Shown: positions 45,065 to 52,302 of the stretch, piece by piece
Layout of the letters: the number at the start of each line of letters is the position of its first letter
Numbering within the stretch: position 1 is the stretch's first letter
Notes under the pieces: model-generated
Seen by the model: only the letters and a program-made list of their open reading frames with translations
What the model was told of the DNA's origin: nothing
Databases searched by the model: none
NCBI GenBank assembly: GCA_031459235.1
Contig: JAVKIY010000007.1
Location: 1 to 64,000, forward strand
DNA: 64,000 nucleotides
Source: Fervidifonticultor_A tertius
GTDB lineage: Bacteria > Sysuimicrobiota > Sysuimicrobiia > Sysuimicrobiales > Humicultoraceae
Reading direction: 5' to 3'
Made by a program: the position numbers and the translations under genes

Positions 45065-45691
45065 TCACTCGAGCCGGAGGTAGGGTTCCAACCGGCGGAA
45101 GAGTTTCGGGCCGATGCCGCGGACCTCCTGGAGGTCCTCCAGCCGCCGGAACAGCCCCTTGGCCTCGCGATGCTCGACGATCCGGCGCGCCAGGACCGAC
45201 CCGACCCCGGGCAGGCGCTCAAGCTCTGCGGCGGTCGCCGTGTTCACGTTCACCGTCCCAACGGGCTCCCCTGCCCGGGCGGCATCCCCCGCCAGAGCCT
45301 CGCCGGGCGCGGTCCGGCGCCCGGGCGGAGGATGCGCGACGCGCCGGACCTGTTCGAACGGATACGGCGGCTGCGCGATCCGCGGGATGACCACGCGGTC
45401 GCCATCGCGCAACGGCGCGGCCAGGTTCACCTTACGCAGGTCGGCGATGAGGGTCGGTCCGTGCGCGGCGAAGATCGCGTCCTGGAGGCGGCTACCTGCC
45501 TTGAGGACATAGAGCCCGGGCCAGAGGACCTCACCCGCAACGTGGACGCTGATGAGCGCTACGTCCGGCGGCTGCTCCACTCTCGGCGGCGGCACCGGCC
45601 GGTAGGCGCGGCTGGCGACGACCACGGCGATACCGAGCGCCGCGGCCAGACCGAACAGCGCGATAGCTTCGGATCGGTCGATGGCGACCAC
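45065..45691 (-). CDS. comEA: ComEA family DNA-binding competence protein
   Basis: 208 residues: an N-terminal membrane anchor (AIALFGLAAALGIAVVVAS), an SLBB domain (VHVAGEVLWPGLYVLKAGSR and VNLAAPLRDGDRVVIPRI), a proline-rich linker, and a helix-hairpin-helix pair (VNVNTATAAELERLPGVGSV and LQEVRGIGPKLFRRLEPYL). ComEA binds incoming double-stranded DNA at the cell surface or in the periplasm during transformation. It follows leuS by 46 bases on the same strand, an arrangement seen in Firmicutes-type genomes. No comEC is in the window. Confidence 0.93.
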   Translation of the reverse strand: MVAIDRSEAIALFGLAAALGIAVVVASRAYRPVPPPRVEQPPDVALISVHVAGEVLWPGLYVLKAGSRLQDAIFAAHGPTLIADLRKVNLAAPLRDGDRVVIPRIAQPPYPFEQVRRVAHPPPGRRTAPGEALAGDAARAGEPVGTVNVNTATAAELERLPGVGSVLARRIVEHREAKGLFRRLEDLQEVRGIGPKLFRRLEPYLRLE

Positions 45692-45737
45692 CCCCCTCGC
45701 CCGATTCCATCGGCCGAGGGGGCCCGGTGTACCGGGG

Positions 45738-48176
45738 CTACCTGGCGACCACGTTCACGAGCCGGCCGGGCACGACGACGACGTCGGCCACGGTCTTGCC
45801 GTCCAGGTGCTGCCGGATCTTCGGGTTGGCCAGCGCGAGCGCGCGCGCCTGCTCCGCGCTGATACCCGCGTCCACCTCCACCCGGTCGCGCACCCGGCCG
45901 TTCACCTGGAGGACCAGGGTCACGCGCGGTGCGGTCGCCTTCGCGGCGTCGTAGGCCGGCCAGGGCTGATCGTGGACGCTGTAGGCACCACCCAGGTGTT
46001 CGACCCACAGCTCCTCGGCGATGTGCGGGCACAGCGGCGCCAGCAGCAGGACCAGCGCCCGGACGGCCTCGTCCCACAGCGACGCCGACGCCGAGGTCTG
46101 CGCGCGCTGCAACACGTTGGTGTACTCCATCAGCGCGGCGAGCGCGGTGTTCCAGCGAAACCCCTCCATGTCATCGGTCACTCGCCGGATGGTGCGGTGC
46201 ATCCAGTATTCCAGCTCGCGGGCCGACACGCCCGCGCCCGCCGCCACGGTCTTCGCTGGGCCGGTGACCAGCGTCCAGACCCTGGTCAGGAACCGGGCGA
46301 CGCCCTCGATACCCCGCGGGTTCCACGGGCCGCCCTGATCCCAGGGCCCGATGAACATCAGGTACGCGCGCAGGGTGTCGGCGCCGTAGCGCCGCACCAG
46401 TTCGTCGGGGTTGACGACGTTGCCGCGCGACTTGCTCATCCGATTGCCATCAGGCCCCAGGATGATGCCCTGGTTGAACAGGCGCAGCATCGGCTCGCCG
46501 AACGCGACCAGGCCGAGGTCACGCATGACCTTGGTCCAGAACCGCGTGTAGAGCAGATGCATGACCGCGTGCTCCACCCCGCCGGTGTATTGGTCTACCG
46601 GCAGCCAGTAGCGGCCGGCCTCGGGGTCGAACGGGCGGTCGGGGTCGTGCGGGCTTAGGTACCGGTACTGGTACCACGACGAGTCGACGAACGTATCCAT
46701 CGTATCCGTCTCGCGCCGCGCCGCGCCGCCACACGACGGGCAGGCCGTGTGCAGGAACCCCTCGTGGTAGCGTAGCGGCGACTCGCCGGTCGGCCGGAAC
46801 GCGGCGTCCTCGGGCAGCCGGACCGGCAGGTCGCGGTAGGGCACGGGCACGACCCCGCACCGGTCGCAGTAGACGATCGGGATGGGCGTGCCCCAGTAGC
46901 GCTGCCGGCTGATCAACCAGTCGTGCAGACGGTAGTGAACCTTGCGCTCGCCGATGCCGCGCCGGACGATCTCGTCGGCCACCCGCCGCCAGCCCTCGTC
47001 CGATGGCAGCCCGTCGAAGGGCCCGGAGTTGACCATGGTCCCCTCGCCCAGGTAGGCCTCCCGGAGCGGCTGGCCGTCCCAGCCCGGCGGCGCGATGACC
47101 ACCGGAACGGGCAGGTCGTACTTCCGCGCGAAGTCGAAGTCGCGCGCATCGTGCGCCGGCACGCCCATGATGGCGCCGGTGCCGTACGTCAGCAGCACGT
47201 AGTCGGCGACGTAGACCGGGACCGGCGCCTGGCTCATCGGGTTGATCGCGTAGGCGCCGGTGAAGACCCCGTCCCGCTCCCGCTCGGTGGACAGCCGCTC
47301 GATGTCCGACTCGCGGGCGGCCTTGTACTTGTAGGCTTCCACCGCCGCGCGTTGTGCCGGCGTCGTCAGCGCGTCCACCAGTGGGTGCTCGGGTGCCAGC
47401 ACACAAAACGTCATCCCGTAGACGGTGTCGGGCCGCGTCGTGAACACGCGGAACGCCGCATCCGGGTGATCGCGCACGCGGAGCTCGAACTCGACGCCCT
47501 CGCTCCGGCCGATCCAGTTGGTCTGGAGCGTGCGCACCCGCTCGGGCCACTCGATGCCGGAGAAATCGAGCAGCTCGTCGGCGTACGCCGTGATCTTGAG
47601 GAACCACTGTTCCAGGTTCTTCTTCACGACCGGCGTGCCGCACCGCTCGCACACGCGCTCCTCGCCGACGACCTGCTCGCGCGCCAAGGTGGTGTTGTCC
47701 TTGGGGCACCAGTCCACCGGCGCCAGCGCGCGGTAGGCCAACCCGCGCTCGTACATCTTCAGGAAGAACCACTGGTTCCAGACGTAGTACTCGGGGTCGC
47801 AGGTGACCACCTCGCGCTGCCAGTCCCACATCGCGCCCATGGACCGGAGTTGCCGGCGCATGCGCTCGATGTTGTCCATCGTCCACCGGTAGGGGTGGAT
47901 GCCGCGCTCGATGGCCGCGTTCTCCGCGGGTAGCCCGAAGGCATCGAACCCGATCGGCAGCATCACGTTGTAGCCGCGCCGCCGCTTGTACCGGGCGAGC
48001 GCGTCCGAGGGGCCCATGGGGTACCAGTGGCCAACGTGGAGGTCGCCCGAGGGATACGGGTACATCGTGAGCAGGTAGAACTTCGGGCGCGGGTCACCGT
48101 CGGGCGCGTGGTGCAGCCCGTCGGCCTCCCACCGGGCCTGCCACTTCGGCTCGATCGTCGCCGGGTCGTACCGCAT
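45738..48176 (-). CDS. leuS: Leucyl-tRNA synthetase
   Basis: 812 residues from the ATG at 48176 (MRYDPATIEPKWQARWEADG). The class I HIGH motif is DLHVGHWYPMGPSD (about residue 47) and KMSKS is NRMSKSRGNVVNPDELVRRY (about 580). The CP1 editing domain has FTTRPDTVYGMTFCVLAPEH and GVPAHDARDFDFA; zinc-type cysteines are VCERCGTPVV and YCDRCGVVPV. The C-terminal domain includes VTLVLQVNGRVRDRVEVDAG. It charges tRNA-Leu. It is 25 bases behind ilvE and should be under the same leucine T-box. Confidence 0.97.
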   Translation of the reverse strand: MRYDPATIEPKWQARWEADGLHHAPDGDPRPKFYLLTMYPYPSGDLHVGHWYPMGPSDALARYKRRRGYNVMLPIGFDAFGLPAENAAIERGIHPYRWTMDNIERMRRQLRSMGAMWDWQREVVTCDPEYYVWNQWFFLKMYERGLAYRALAPVDWCPKDNTTLAREQVVGEERVCERCGTPVVKKNLEQWFLKITAYADELLDFSGIEWPERVRTLQTNWIGRSEGVEFELRVRDHPDAAFRVFTTRPDTVYGMTFCVLAPEHPLVDALTTPAQRAAVEAYKYKAARESDIERLSTERERDGVFTGAYAINPMSQAPVPVYVADYVLLTYGTGAIMGVPAHDARDFDFARKYDLPVPVVIAPPGWDGQPLREAYLGEGTMVNSGPFDGLPSDEGWRRVADEIVRRGIGERKVHYRLHDWLISRQRYWGTPIPIVYCDRCGVVPVPYRDLPVRLPEDAAFRPTGESPLRYHEGFLHTACPSCGGAARRETDTMDTFVDSSWYQYRYLSPHDPDRPFDPEAGRYWLPVDQYTGGVEHAVMHLLYTRFWTKVMRDLGLVAFGEPMLRLFNQGIILGPDGNRMSKSRGNVVNPDELVRRYGADTLRAYLMFIGPWDQGGPWNPRGIEGVARFLTRVWTLVTGPAKTVAAGAGVSARELEYWMHRTIRRVTDDMEGFRWNTALAALMEYTNVLQRAQTSASASLWDEAVRALVLLLAPLCPHIAEELWVEHLGGAYSVHDQPWPAYDAAKATAPRVTLVLQVNGRVRDRVEVDAGISAEQARALALANPKIRQHLDGKTVADVVVVPGRLVNVVAR

Positions 48177-48201
48177 GCGCGTCCTCCCGCCGGGTGCCGG
48201 C

Positions 48202-49134
48202 TCAGGCACCGGAGAGCACGGGCACCGGGGTCAGCCAGCCGTGCCGGTCGGGCAAGCGTCCCGCGGTGATGCCGAAGAACTCCTCCTGTAGCCGCGCCGT
48301 GATCGGGCCGCGGCGGCCCGCGCCCACGGGCACGCGGTCCACGGACCGCACCGGCGTGATCTCGGCGGCGGTGCCGGTGAAGAAGACCTCGTCGGCGACA
48401 TAGAGCATCTCGCGGGGGATCGGCATCTCCCGCACCTCGATCCCCAGGTCGCGGCACAGCCGCAGCACGACGGTGCGGGTCACGCCGCCCAGGATCGAGG
48501 CGGCCAGCGGCGGGGTGAGGACCACCCCGTCCCGAACCACGAAGAGATTCTCTCCGCTGCCCTCGCTGAGCGTCCCGCCCACGTCCAGGGCGATACCCTC
48601 GGCGAACCCATTGTCCGTCGCCTCCATCACGACGAACGCCGAGTTCACGTAGTTGCCGCCGATCTTGCCCATGCCCGGGTGCGTGTCCGGGGCCATGCGG
48701 CGCCAGGAACTCACCATGACGTCCACGCCCTGCTCGATCGCCTCGGCGCCGAGGTACCGGCCCCACTCGATGGTGATCACCGCCACGTGGAGCGGGCACT
48801 TCCGGTGGTCCACGGCGAACGACTCGACGCCGCGGAACACGACCGGCCGGATGTAGCAGCTCCGGTGGCCGTTGGCGCCGACGGTGTCGAGAATCGCCCG
48901 CGAGAGCTCCTCGCGGCTGTAGGACAGCGGCATCCGAAAGATGCGGCAGGAGTCCTCCAGCCGCCGCACGTGCGGTTCCAGGCAGAAGACCGCCGGGCCG
49001 GAGGCGGTCTCGTAGCACCGGATGCCCTCGAAGACGCTCGACCCGTAGTGGACGACGTGCGCGGCCACGTGGATCTTCGCGTCCTCCCAGGGCACCAGCG
49101 CCCCGTCCATCCAGATCCGACTCGACGCCTTCAC
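48202..49134 (-). CDS. ilvE: Branched-chain amino acid aminotransferase
   Basis: 310 residues; class IV PLP aminotransferase for the last step of leucine, isoleucine and valine synthesis. Motifs are IWMDGALVPWEDAKIHVAAH, YGSSVFEGIRCYET, the PLP lysine in HPGMGKIGGNYVNSAFVVME, LDVGGTLSEGSGENLFVVRD and EVFFTGTAAEITPVRSVDRV. The GTG at 49134 (VKASSRIWMDG) lies after a GGGGGTGA ribosome-binding site directly behind the T-box terminator; a GTG at 49143 is less likely. It is the first gene of the T-box-controlled ilvE-leuS pair. Confidence 0.95.
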   Translation of the reverse strand: MKASSRIWMDGALVPWEDAKIHVAAHVVHYGSSVFEGIRCYETASGPAVFCLEPHVRRLEDSCRIFRMPLSYSREELSRAILDTVGANGHRSCYIRPVVFRGVESFAVDHRKCPLHVAVITIEWGRYLGAEAIEQGVDVMVSSWRRMAPDTHPGMGKIGGNYVNSAFVVMEATDNGFAEGIALDVGGTLSEGSGENLFVVRDGVVLTPPLAASILGGVTRTVVLRLCRDLGIEVREMPIPREMLYVADEVFFTGTAAEITPVRSVDRVPVGAGRRGPITARLQEEFFGITAGRLPDRHGWLTPVPVLSGA

Positions 49135-49149
49135 CGCCGTCACCCCCAG

Positions 49150-49188
49150 AAAACAGCGACGCCGCCTCGTCCCAGGGACGAAGGCGGC
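49150..49188 (-). terminator. T-box leader terminator hairpin
   Basis: GCCGCC-T-TCGTCC pairs with GGACGAGGCGGC: a 12-bp stem with one bulged T and a 3-base loop, competing with the T-box antiterminator as in known leaders. The TTTT run begins 7 bases after the stem, further than usual, and the ilvE ribosome-binding site follows at once, so the control could be partly translational. Confidence 0.65.
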
Positions 49189-49221
49189 CTCCGCGGTACC
49201 ACCCCGGTTGACAGGCGCATC

Positions 49222-49296
49222 TGGTGGACCCGAGGGGAATCGAACCCCTAACCTCCCGCACGCCAAGCGGGCGTTCTCCCGTTGAACTACGGGCCC
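49222..49296 (-). tRNA. tRNA-Ala(GGC)
   Basis: 75 bases including an encoded CCA. Acceptor GGGCCCG/CGGGTCC with the G3-U70 wobble that defines alanine identity, discriminator A73, D-stem GTTC/GAAC, anticodon arm CCCGC-TTGGCGT-GCGGG with anticodon GGC, 5-base variable region AGGTT, T-arm AGGGG-TTCGATT-CCCCT. Every helix is intact. It lies inside the ilvE leader in the same orientation. Bases just outside form a 7-bp inverted repeat (GACAGGC at 49307-49301, GCCTGTC at 49216-49210). No separate promoter is seen between Stem I and the tRNA. Confidence 0.97.
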
Positions 49297-49495
49297 GGAT
49301 GCCTGTCCGCTTGTCCCCGTCTCGTGGGGCCGCCGGTGGAGGCTACGGCGTCAGGTCGCCTCCACGGCTCGCGGGCGAGTTCGGCCCGGCCGCCGGTCGG
49401 ATCGCACCCGCTCCCGACTCTCTCGACGGCAGCCCGTCGGCCTACTGCTCCCGGTCTTCGCCGGTCTGGCGATGGGCGACGCGCCCATCGGTGGC

Positions 49496-49525
49496 ATTAT
49501 AGCCATCGGGGCGAAACAGCGTCAA
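49496..49525 (-). promoter_or_regulatory. Sigma-70 promoter for the T-box leader, tRNA-Ala and ilvE-leuS
   Basis: TTGACG (49525-49520), an 18-base spacer and a perfect TATAAT (49501-49496) on the minus strand. Transcription would begin near 49489-49492, just before the first hairpin of the T-box leader. This is the best consensus promoter that I found in the window. Confidence 0.8.
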
Positions 49526-49555
49526 CACGCGCCCCAACGCCGGCGGCGAGATGCC

Positions 49556-50041
49556 TCAGAGCTTGTACCCGAACCGCCGCAAGAGGTCCTTCCGCCACGC
49601 CACCTCGCCGGGGTCCTCTACCCCGAGGGGGACCTGGCCGTCCAGCACGCCGAGCACCCCGCGCTGGTCGCCGTCGGCGGCCACGACCACGCGCAACGGG
49701 TTCGCCGTCGCACAGAAGACGCGGACCACCTCGGGGCAGGCCTTGACAGCATGGAGGACGTTGATCGGAAAGAACCCGTCGCCGAGGACGACGACGAAGA
49801 CGTGGCCGGCGCCGATCGCCTGCGCGTTGCGTGTCGCCAGGTCGACCAGCGCGTCGTCGGTGCCGGAGCGACGGATCAGCCGCTTGCCGCTCGCCTCGCA
49901 GAAGGCCAGGCCGAACCTGATCCCGGGCACCGCGGTGACCATCGCCTCGTGCAGGTCCTCCACCGTCTTGATGAAGTGGGCCTGCCCGATGATCACGTTG
50001 AGCGTCTCGGGCTTCTCGACCGGCACCAGGGTCAGCTCCAC
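49556..50041 (-). CDS. Adenosine-specific kinase family protein (DUF355)
   Basis: 161 residues. The family pattern is VPVEKPETLNVIIGQAHFIK then TVEDLHEAMVTAVPGIRFGL AFCEASGKRLIRRSGTD (broken here for length), with IGAGHVFVVVLGDGFFPINV and VFCATANPLRVVVAADGDQR. Homologues from archaea and thermophilic bacteria bind adenosine, and an archaeal member was described as adenosine-specific, but the physiological role is poorly known. It is the last gene of the run tdh-kbl-moeA-moaC-moaB and ends 31 bases before the T-box promoter. Confidence 0.9.
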   Translation of the reverse strand: MELTLVPVEKPETLNVIIGQAHFIKTVEDLHEAMVTAVPGIRFGLAFCEASGKRLIRRSGTDDALVDLATRNAQAIGAGHVFVVVLGDGFFPINVLHAVKACPEVVRVFCATANPLRVVVAADGDQRGVLGVLDGQVPLGVEDPGEVAWRKDLLRRFGYKL

Positions 50042-50059
50042 GGCACTATCGTATCACCG

Positions 50060-50575
50060 TCAGGGCTGGTGGGGCGCGCCCCAGGCCCGCGGCTCCTCGG
50101 CGAGCAGCGAGAGCGCGTGCGGCAGGACGGGCAGCAGGACCTCCAGCCACTCGCGCACCGCCCTGGGACTGCCGGGCAGGTTGACGATCAGGGTTCGGCC
50201 GCGGATGCCGGCGACACCACGGGAGAGCACGGCGAGCGGTGTCGCGATCGAGGTGCGCAGGCGCGCGAGCTCTGGCAACCCGGGCACGAGGCGCTCCACG
50301 ACCTCGACGGTGGCCTCGGGCGTGATGTCGCGCGGCGCCAGCCCGCTGCCTCCGGTGGTCAGCACCAAATCCACGCGCAGATCGTCGGCGTAGCGGCGCA
50401 ACCTCGCCGCGATGCGCGCGCGGTCGTCTGGCAGGACCTCGCGTACCTCCACTGCAGCGCCGACCGCGGCGAGGGCGGCGGCGACCGCATCGCCGCTCTC
50501 GTCGGCGCCCGCGCCCCGCGCGACGGTCTCGCTGAGGGTGAGCACCGCGACGCGGCGGCCGTGGAGCGAGGCCAC
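50060..50575 (-). CDS. moaB: Molybdopterin adenylyltransferase-type protein (MoaB/MogA)
   Basis: 171 residues. The MPT-binding fold is marked by VAVLTLSETVARGAGADESG, VDLVLTTGGSGLAPRDITPE (TTGGSG), GLPELARLRTS and GRTLIVNLPGSPRAVREWL. It adenylates molybdopterin before molybdate insertion by MoeA. It lies 2 bases after moaC, which follows moeA, so the three form a small molybdenum-cofactor cassette. Confidence 0.93.
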   Translation of the reverse strand: MASLHGRRVAVLTLSETVARGAGADESGDAVAAALAAVGAAVEVREVLPDDRARIAARLRRYADDLRVDLVLTTGGSGLAPRDITPEATVEVVERLVPGLPELARLRTSIATPLAVLSRGVAGIRGRTLIVNLPGSPRAVREWLEVLLPVLPHALSLLAEEPRAWGAPHQP

Positions 50576-50577
50576 GC

Positions 50578-51063
50578 TCAGCGCTCCCCGGGCCGGCGGT
50601 AGGTACCGCTGCGGCCGCCGCGCTTAGCCACCAGGCGGACCCGGTCGATGGTCATGCCGCGGTCGGCGGCCTTGCACATGTCGTAGACCGCAAGCGCGGC
50701 CACGGCGGCGGCCACCAACGCCTCCATCTCGACCCCGGTCGGGGCCACGGTCCTGGCGCGCGCCTCGATCGCCACGCCCCGGGCCGCGGGCGCGGCGCGC
50801 ACCTGGATGTCGGTGAGCGGGATCGGGTGGCAGAGCGGGATCAGCTCCGCGGTGCGCTTGGCGGCCATGACGCCGGCGAGCTGCGCGACCTCGAGCACGT
50901 TGCCCTTGGCGATGCGATTCGCTCGGACGAGCGCCAGGGTCTGGGGCCGCATGCGGACCACGGCCCGGGCGACGGCCTCGCGCGCGGTAGCCGGCTTGGC
51001 GGACACATCGACCATGCGCGCGCGACCCCGCCGGTCGGCGTGCGTGAGGCGCGTCATCCCCAT
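50578..51063 (-). CDS. moaC: Cyclic pyranopterin monophosphate synthase
   Basis: About 161 residues from the ATG at 51063, with GGAGG 7 bases upstream; an ATG at 51057 overlaps the moeA stop and is also possible. Family motifs: RLTHADRRGRARMVDVSAKP, IAKGNVLEVAQLAGVMAAKR, ELIPLCHPIPLTDIQV, APTGVEMEALVAAAVAALAV and YDMCKAADRGMTIDRVRLVA. It forms the cyclic pyranopterin with MoaA, which is not in the window. Confidence 0.95.
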   Translation of the reverse strand: MGMTRLTHADRRGRARMVDVSAKPATAREAVARAVVRMRPQTLALVRANRIAKGNVLEVAQLAGVMAAKRTAELIPLCHPIPLTDIQVRAAPAARGVAIEARARTVAPTGVEMEALVAAAVAALAVYDMCKAADRGMTIDRVRLVAKRGGRSGTYRRPGER

Positions 51064-52301
51064 AGCCGGACCTCCACCTCGTCGCCCTCCGCCACGCGGG
51101 CGCCCGGCGCGAGGACCACGATGCCGTCCGCGCGCACGAGCGAGGTCAGCACCAGCGAGCCGGCCGGCAGCGCCACGGCCCACACCTCGGTGCCTCTCGC
51201 TTCCAGGCGTACGCGCCGGTAGTCCTCGCGGCCCTTCGCTCCCTCGATCGCGGTAGCCGCGCGCGCGCGCACCGTTCGCCACGGCCCGGTGCGGGGATCA
51301 GCGCCAAGGAGTCGGTCCAGCACCGGCCGGGCAAAGAGCTCGAAGATCACCAGCGCGGACACCGGGTTGCCGGGCAGCCCGATCACCGGCACCCCACCCG
51401 CCGCGGCGAGCACGGTGGGCTTCCCGGGGCGGACGGCGACGCCGTGCACGAGGATGCCCGGCGGCCCCAGCGCCTCGATCGCCTCGGCGACCACGTCGCG
51501 CTCGCCGACCGACGAGCCGCCCGAGATCAGTACCATCTCGTGGATGGCTGTCGCGTCGCGCAGCGCGTCCTCGACGGCGGTGCGCTCGTCCGGCACGATC
51601 CCCAGCACCGTGGGCAGGCCCCCGGCCGCGCGGACCGCGCCAGCGAGGGCCGCACTGTTCATGTCGTGCACCTGGCCCGGCCCCAGGCGCACGCCGGGCG
51701 GTACCACCTCGTCACCGGTGGCCAGGATCGCGACACCGGGCGGCCGCGTGACCTGGACGCGCGCGACCCCTTGCCCGGCCAGCACGCCCAGGTCGGCCGG
51801 CCGCAACCGCCGGCCGCGCGACAGGAGCGTCTCACCCGCACGCACGTCGATGCCGCGGTCGACCACGTTCTCGCCCGCCCGCACCGACCGTCGCACCGCC
51901 ACCGTCTCGGAGGTGATCTCCACCTCCTCCTGCATCACGACCGCGTCCGCGCCAGGGGGCAACATGCCGCCGGTGGGCACGCGCACAGCCGTACCCGGGA
52001 CGACCGTCGCCGTCGCGGCGGCGCCCATCGGCACCGCGCCGGCCGCCCGCAGGACCACCGGCGCCGCGGCGCTCGCGGCCGCGGTATCCGCGGCACGCAG
52101 CGCCCATCCGTCCACCGCCGAGCGCGCAAACGGCGGCTGGTCGGTGAGGGCCACCAGGTCCGCCGCGAGCACGCGGCCCACCGCCTCGGCGACCGGGACG
52201 GTCTCGACGCCCGGTAGCGCCAGGCGGAGCGCGTCGAGGTAGCGCGCCAGCGCCTGCGCCGGGGTCGGCAGATCGGTGAAGGCGGTCAGTCGGGGGGTCA
52301 G
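51054..52301 (-). CDS. moeA: Molybdopterin molybdenumtransferase, probable non-ATG start
   Basis: The body is unmistakable: QPPFARSAVDGWALRAADTA, VRVPTGGMLPPGADAVVMQE, GRRLRPADLGVLAGQG, VAILATGDEVVPPGVRLGPG, VLISGGSSVGERDVVAEAIE, GLPGNPVSALVIFELFARPV and a MoeA C-terminal domain IV. The first ATG/GTG-type start is GTG at 52181, but the sequence upstream in frame (LPTPAQALARYLDALRLALP, then GVETVPVAEAV) is exactly the N-terminal helix expected of MoeA. No ATG, GTG or TTG exists in that stretch; the best candidate is CTG at 52301 with AGGAG about 10 bases before it, immediately after the kbl stop. It inserts molybdate into adenylated molybdopterin. Confidence 0.9.
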   Translation of the reverse strand: MTPRLTAFTDLPTPAQALARYLDALRLALPGVETVPVAEAVGRVLAADLVALTDQPPFARSAVDGWALRAADTAAASAAAPVVLRAAGAVPMGAAATATVVPGTAVRVPTGGMLPPGADAVVMQEEVEITSETVAVRRSVRAGENVVDRGIDVRAGETLLSRGRRLRPADLGVLAGQGVARVQVTRPPGVAILATGDEVVPPGVRLGPGQVHDMNSAALAGAVRAAGGLPTVLGIVPDERTAVEDALRDATAIHEMVLISGGSSVGERDVVAEAIEALGPPGILVHGVAVRPGKPTVLAAAGGVPVIGLPGNPVSALVIFELFARPVLDRLLGADPRTGPWRTVRARAATAIEGAKGREDYRRVRLEARGTEVWAVALPAGSLVLTSLVRADGIVVLAPGARVAEGDEVEVRLWG

Positions 52302-52302
52302 C

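Larger units (their letters stand above)
49150..49489 (-). promoter_or_regulatory. Leucine T-box riboswitch, interrupted by an embedded tRNA-Ala gene
   Basis: Reading the minus strand from about 49489: a 5' hairpin (GATGGGCG/CGCCCATC), then a canonical T-box Stem I. Stem I has base helix GGCGA/TCGCC, the loop-E motif AGTA (49446-49443), GGCTGCC/GGCGGCC, the conserved AGAGAG (49423-49418) and the terminal arm TCGG...GGGTGCGA...CCGA. The specifier loop GAACTC (49382-49377) presents CTC, a leucine codon. Two further hairpins follow (GTGGAGGC/GCCTCCAC and CCCC/GGGG). The antiterminator sequence AACCGGGGTGGTACCGCGG (49209-49191) has the TGGT bulge at 49201-49198 that pairs with uncharged tRNA ACCA ends. 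Between the last hairpin and the antiterminator lies a whole tRNA-Ala gene. Without its 75 bases the leader would be about 265 nt, normal for the class. It should raise ilvE-leuS expression when tRNA-Leu is uncharged. Confidence 0.88.

Noticed and set aside
49374..49376. GCC (alanine codon) next to the T-box specifier, which would match the embedded tRNA-Ala(GGC)
   Set aside because: It falls in the base-paired bottom helix of Stem I; the canonical position after GAA is CTC, and the downstream genes are leucine-related.
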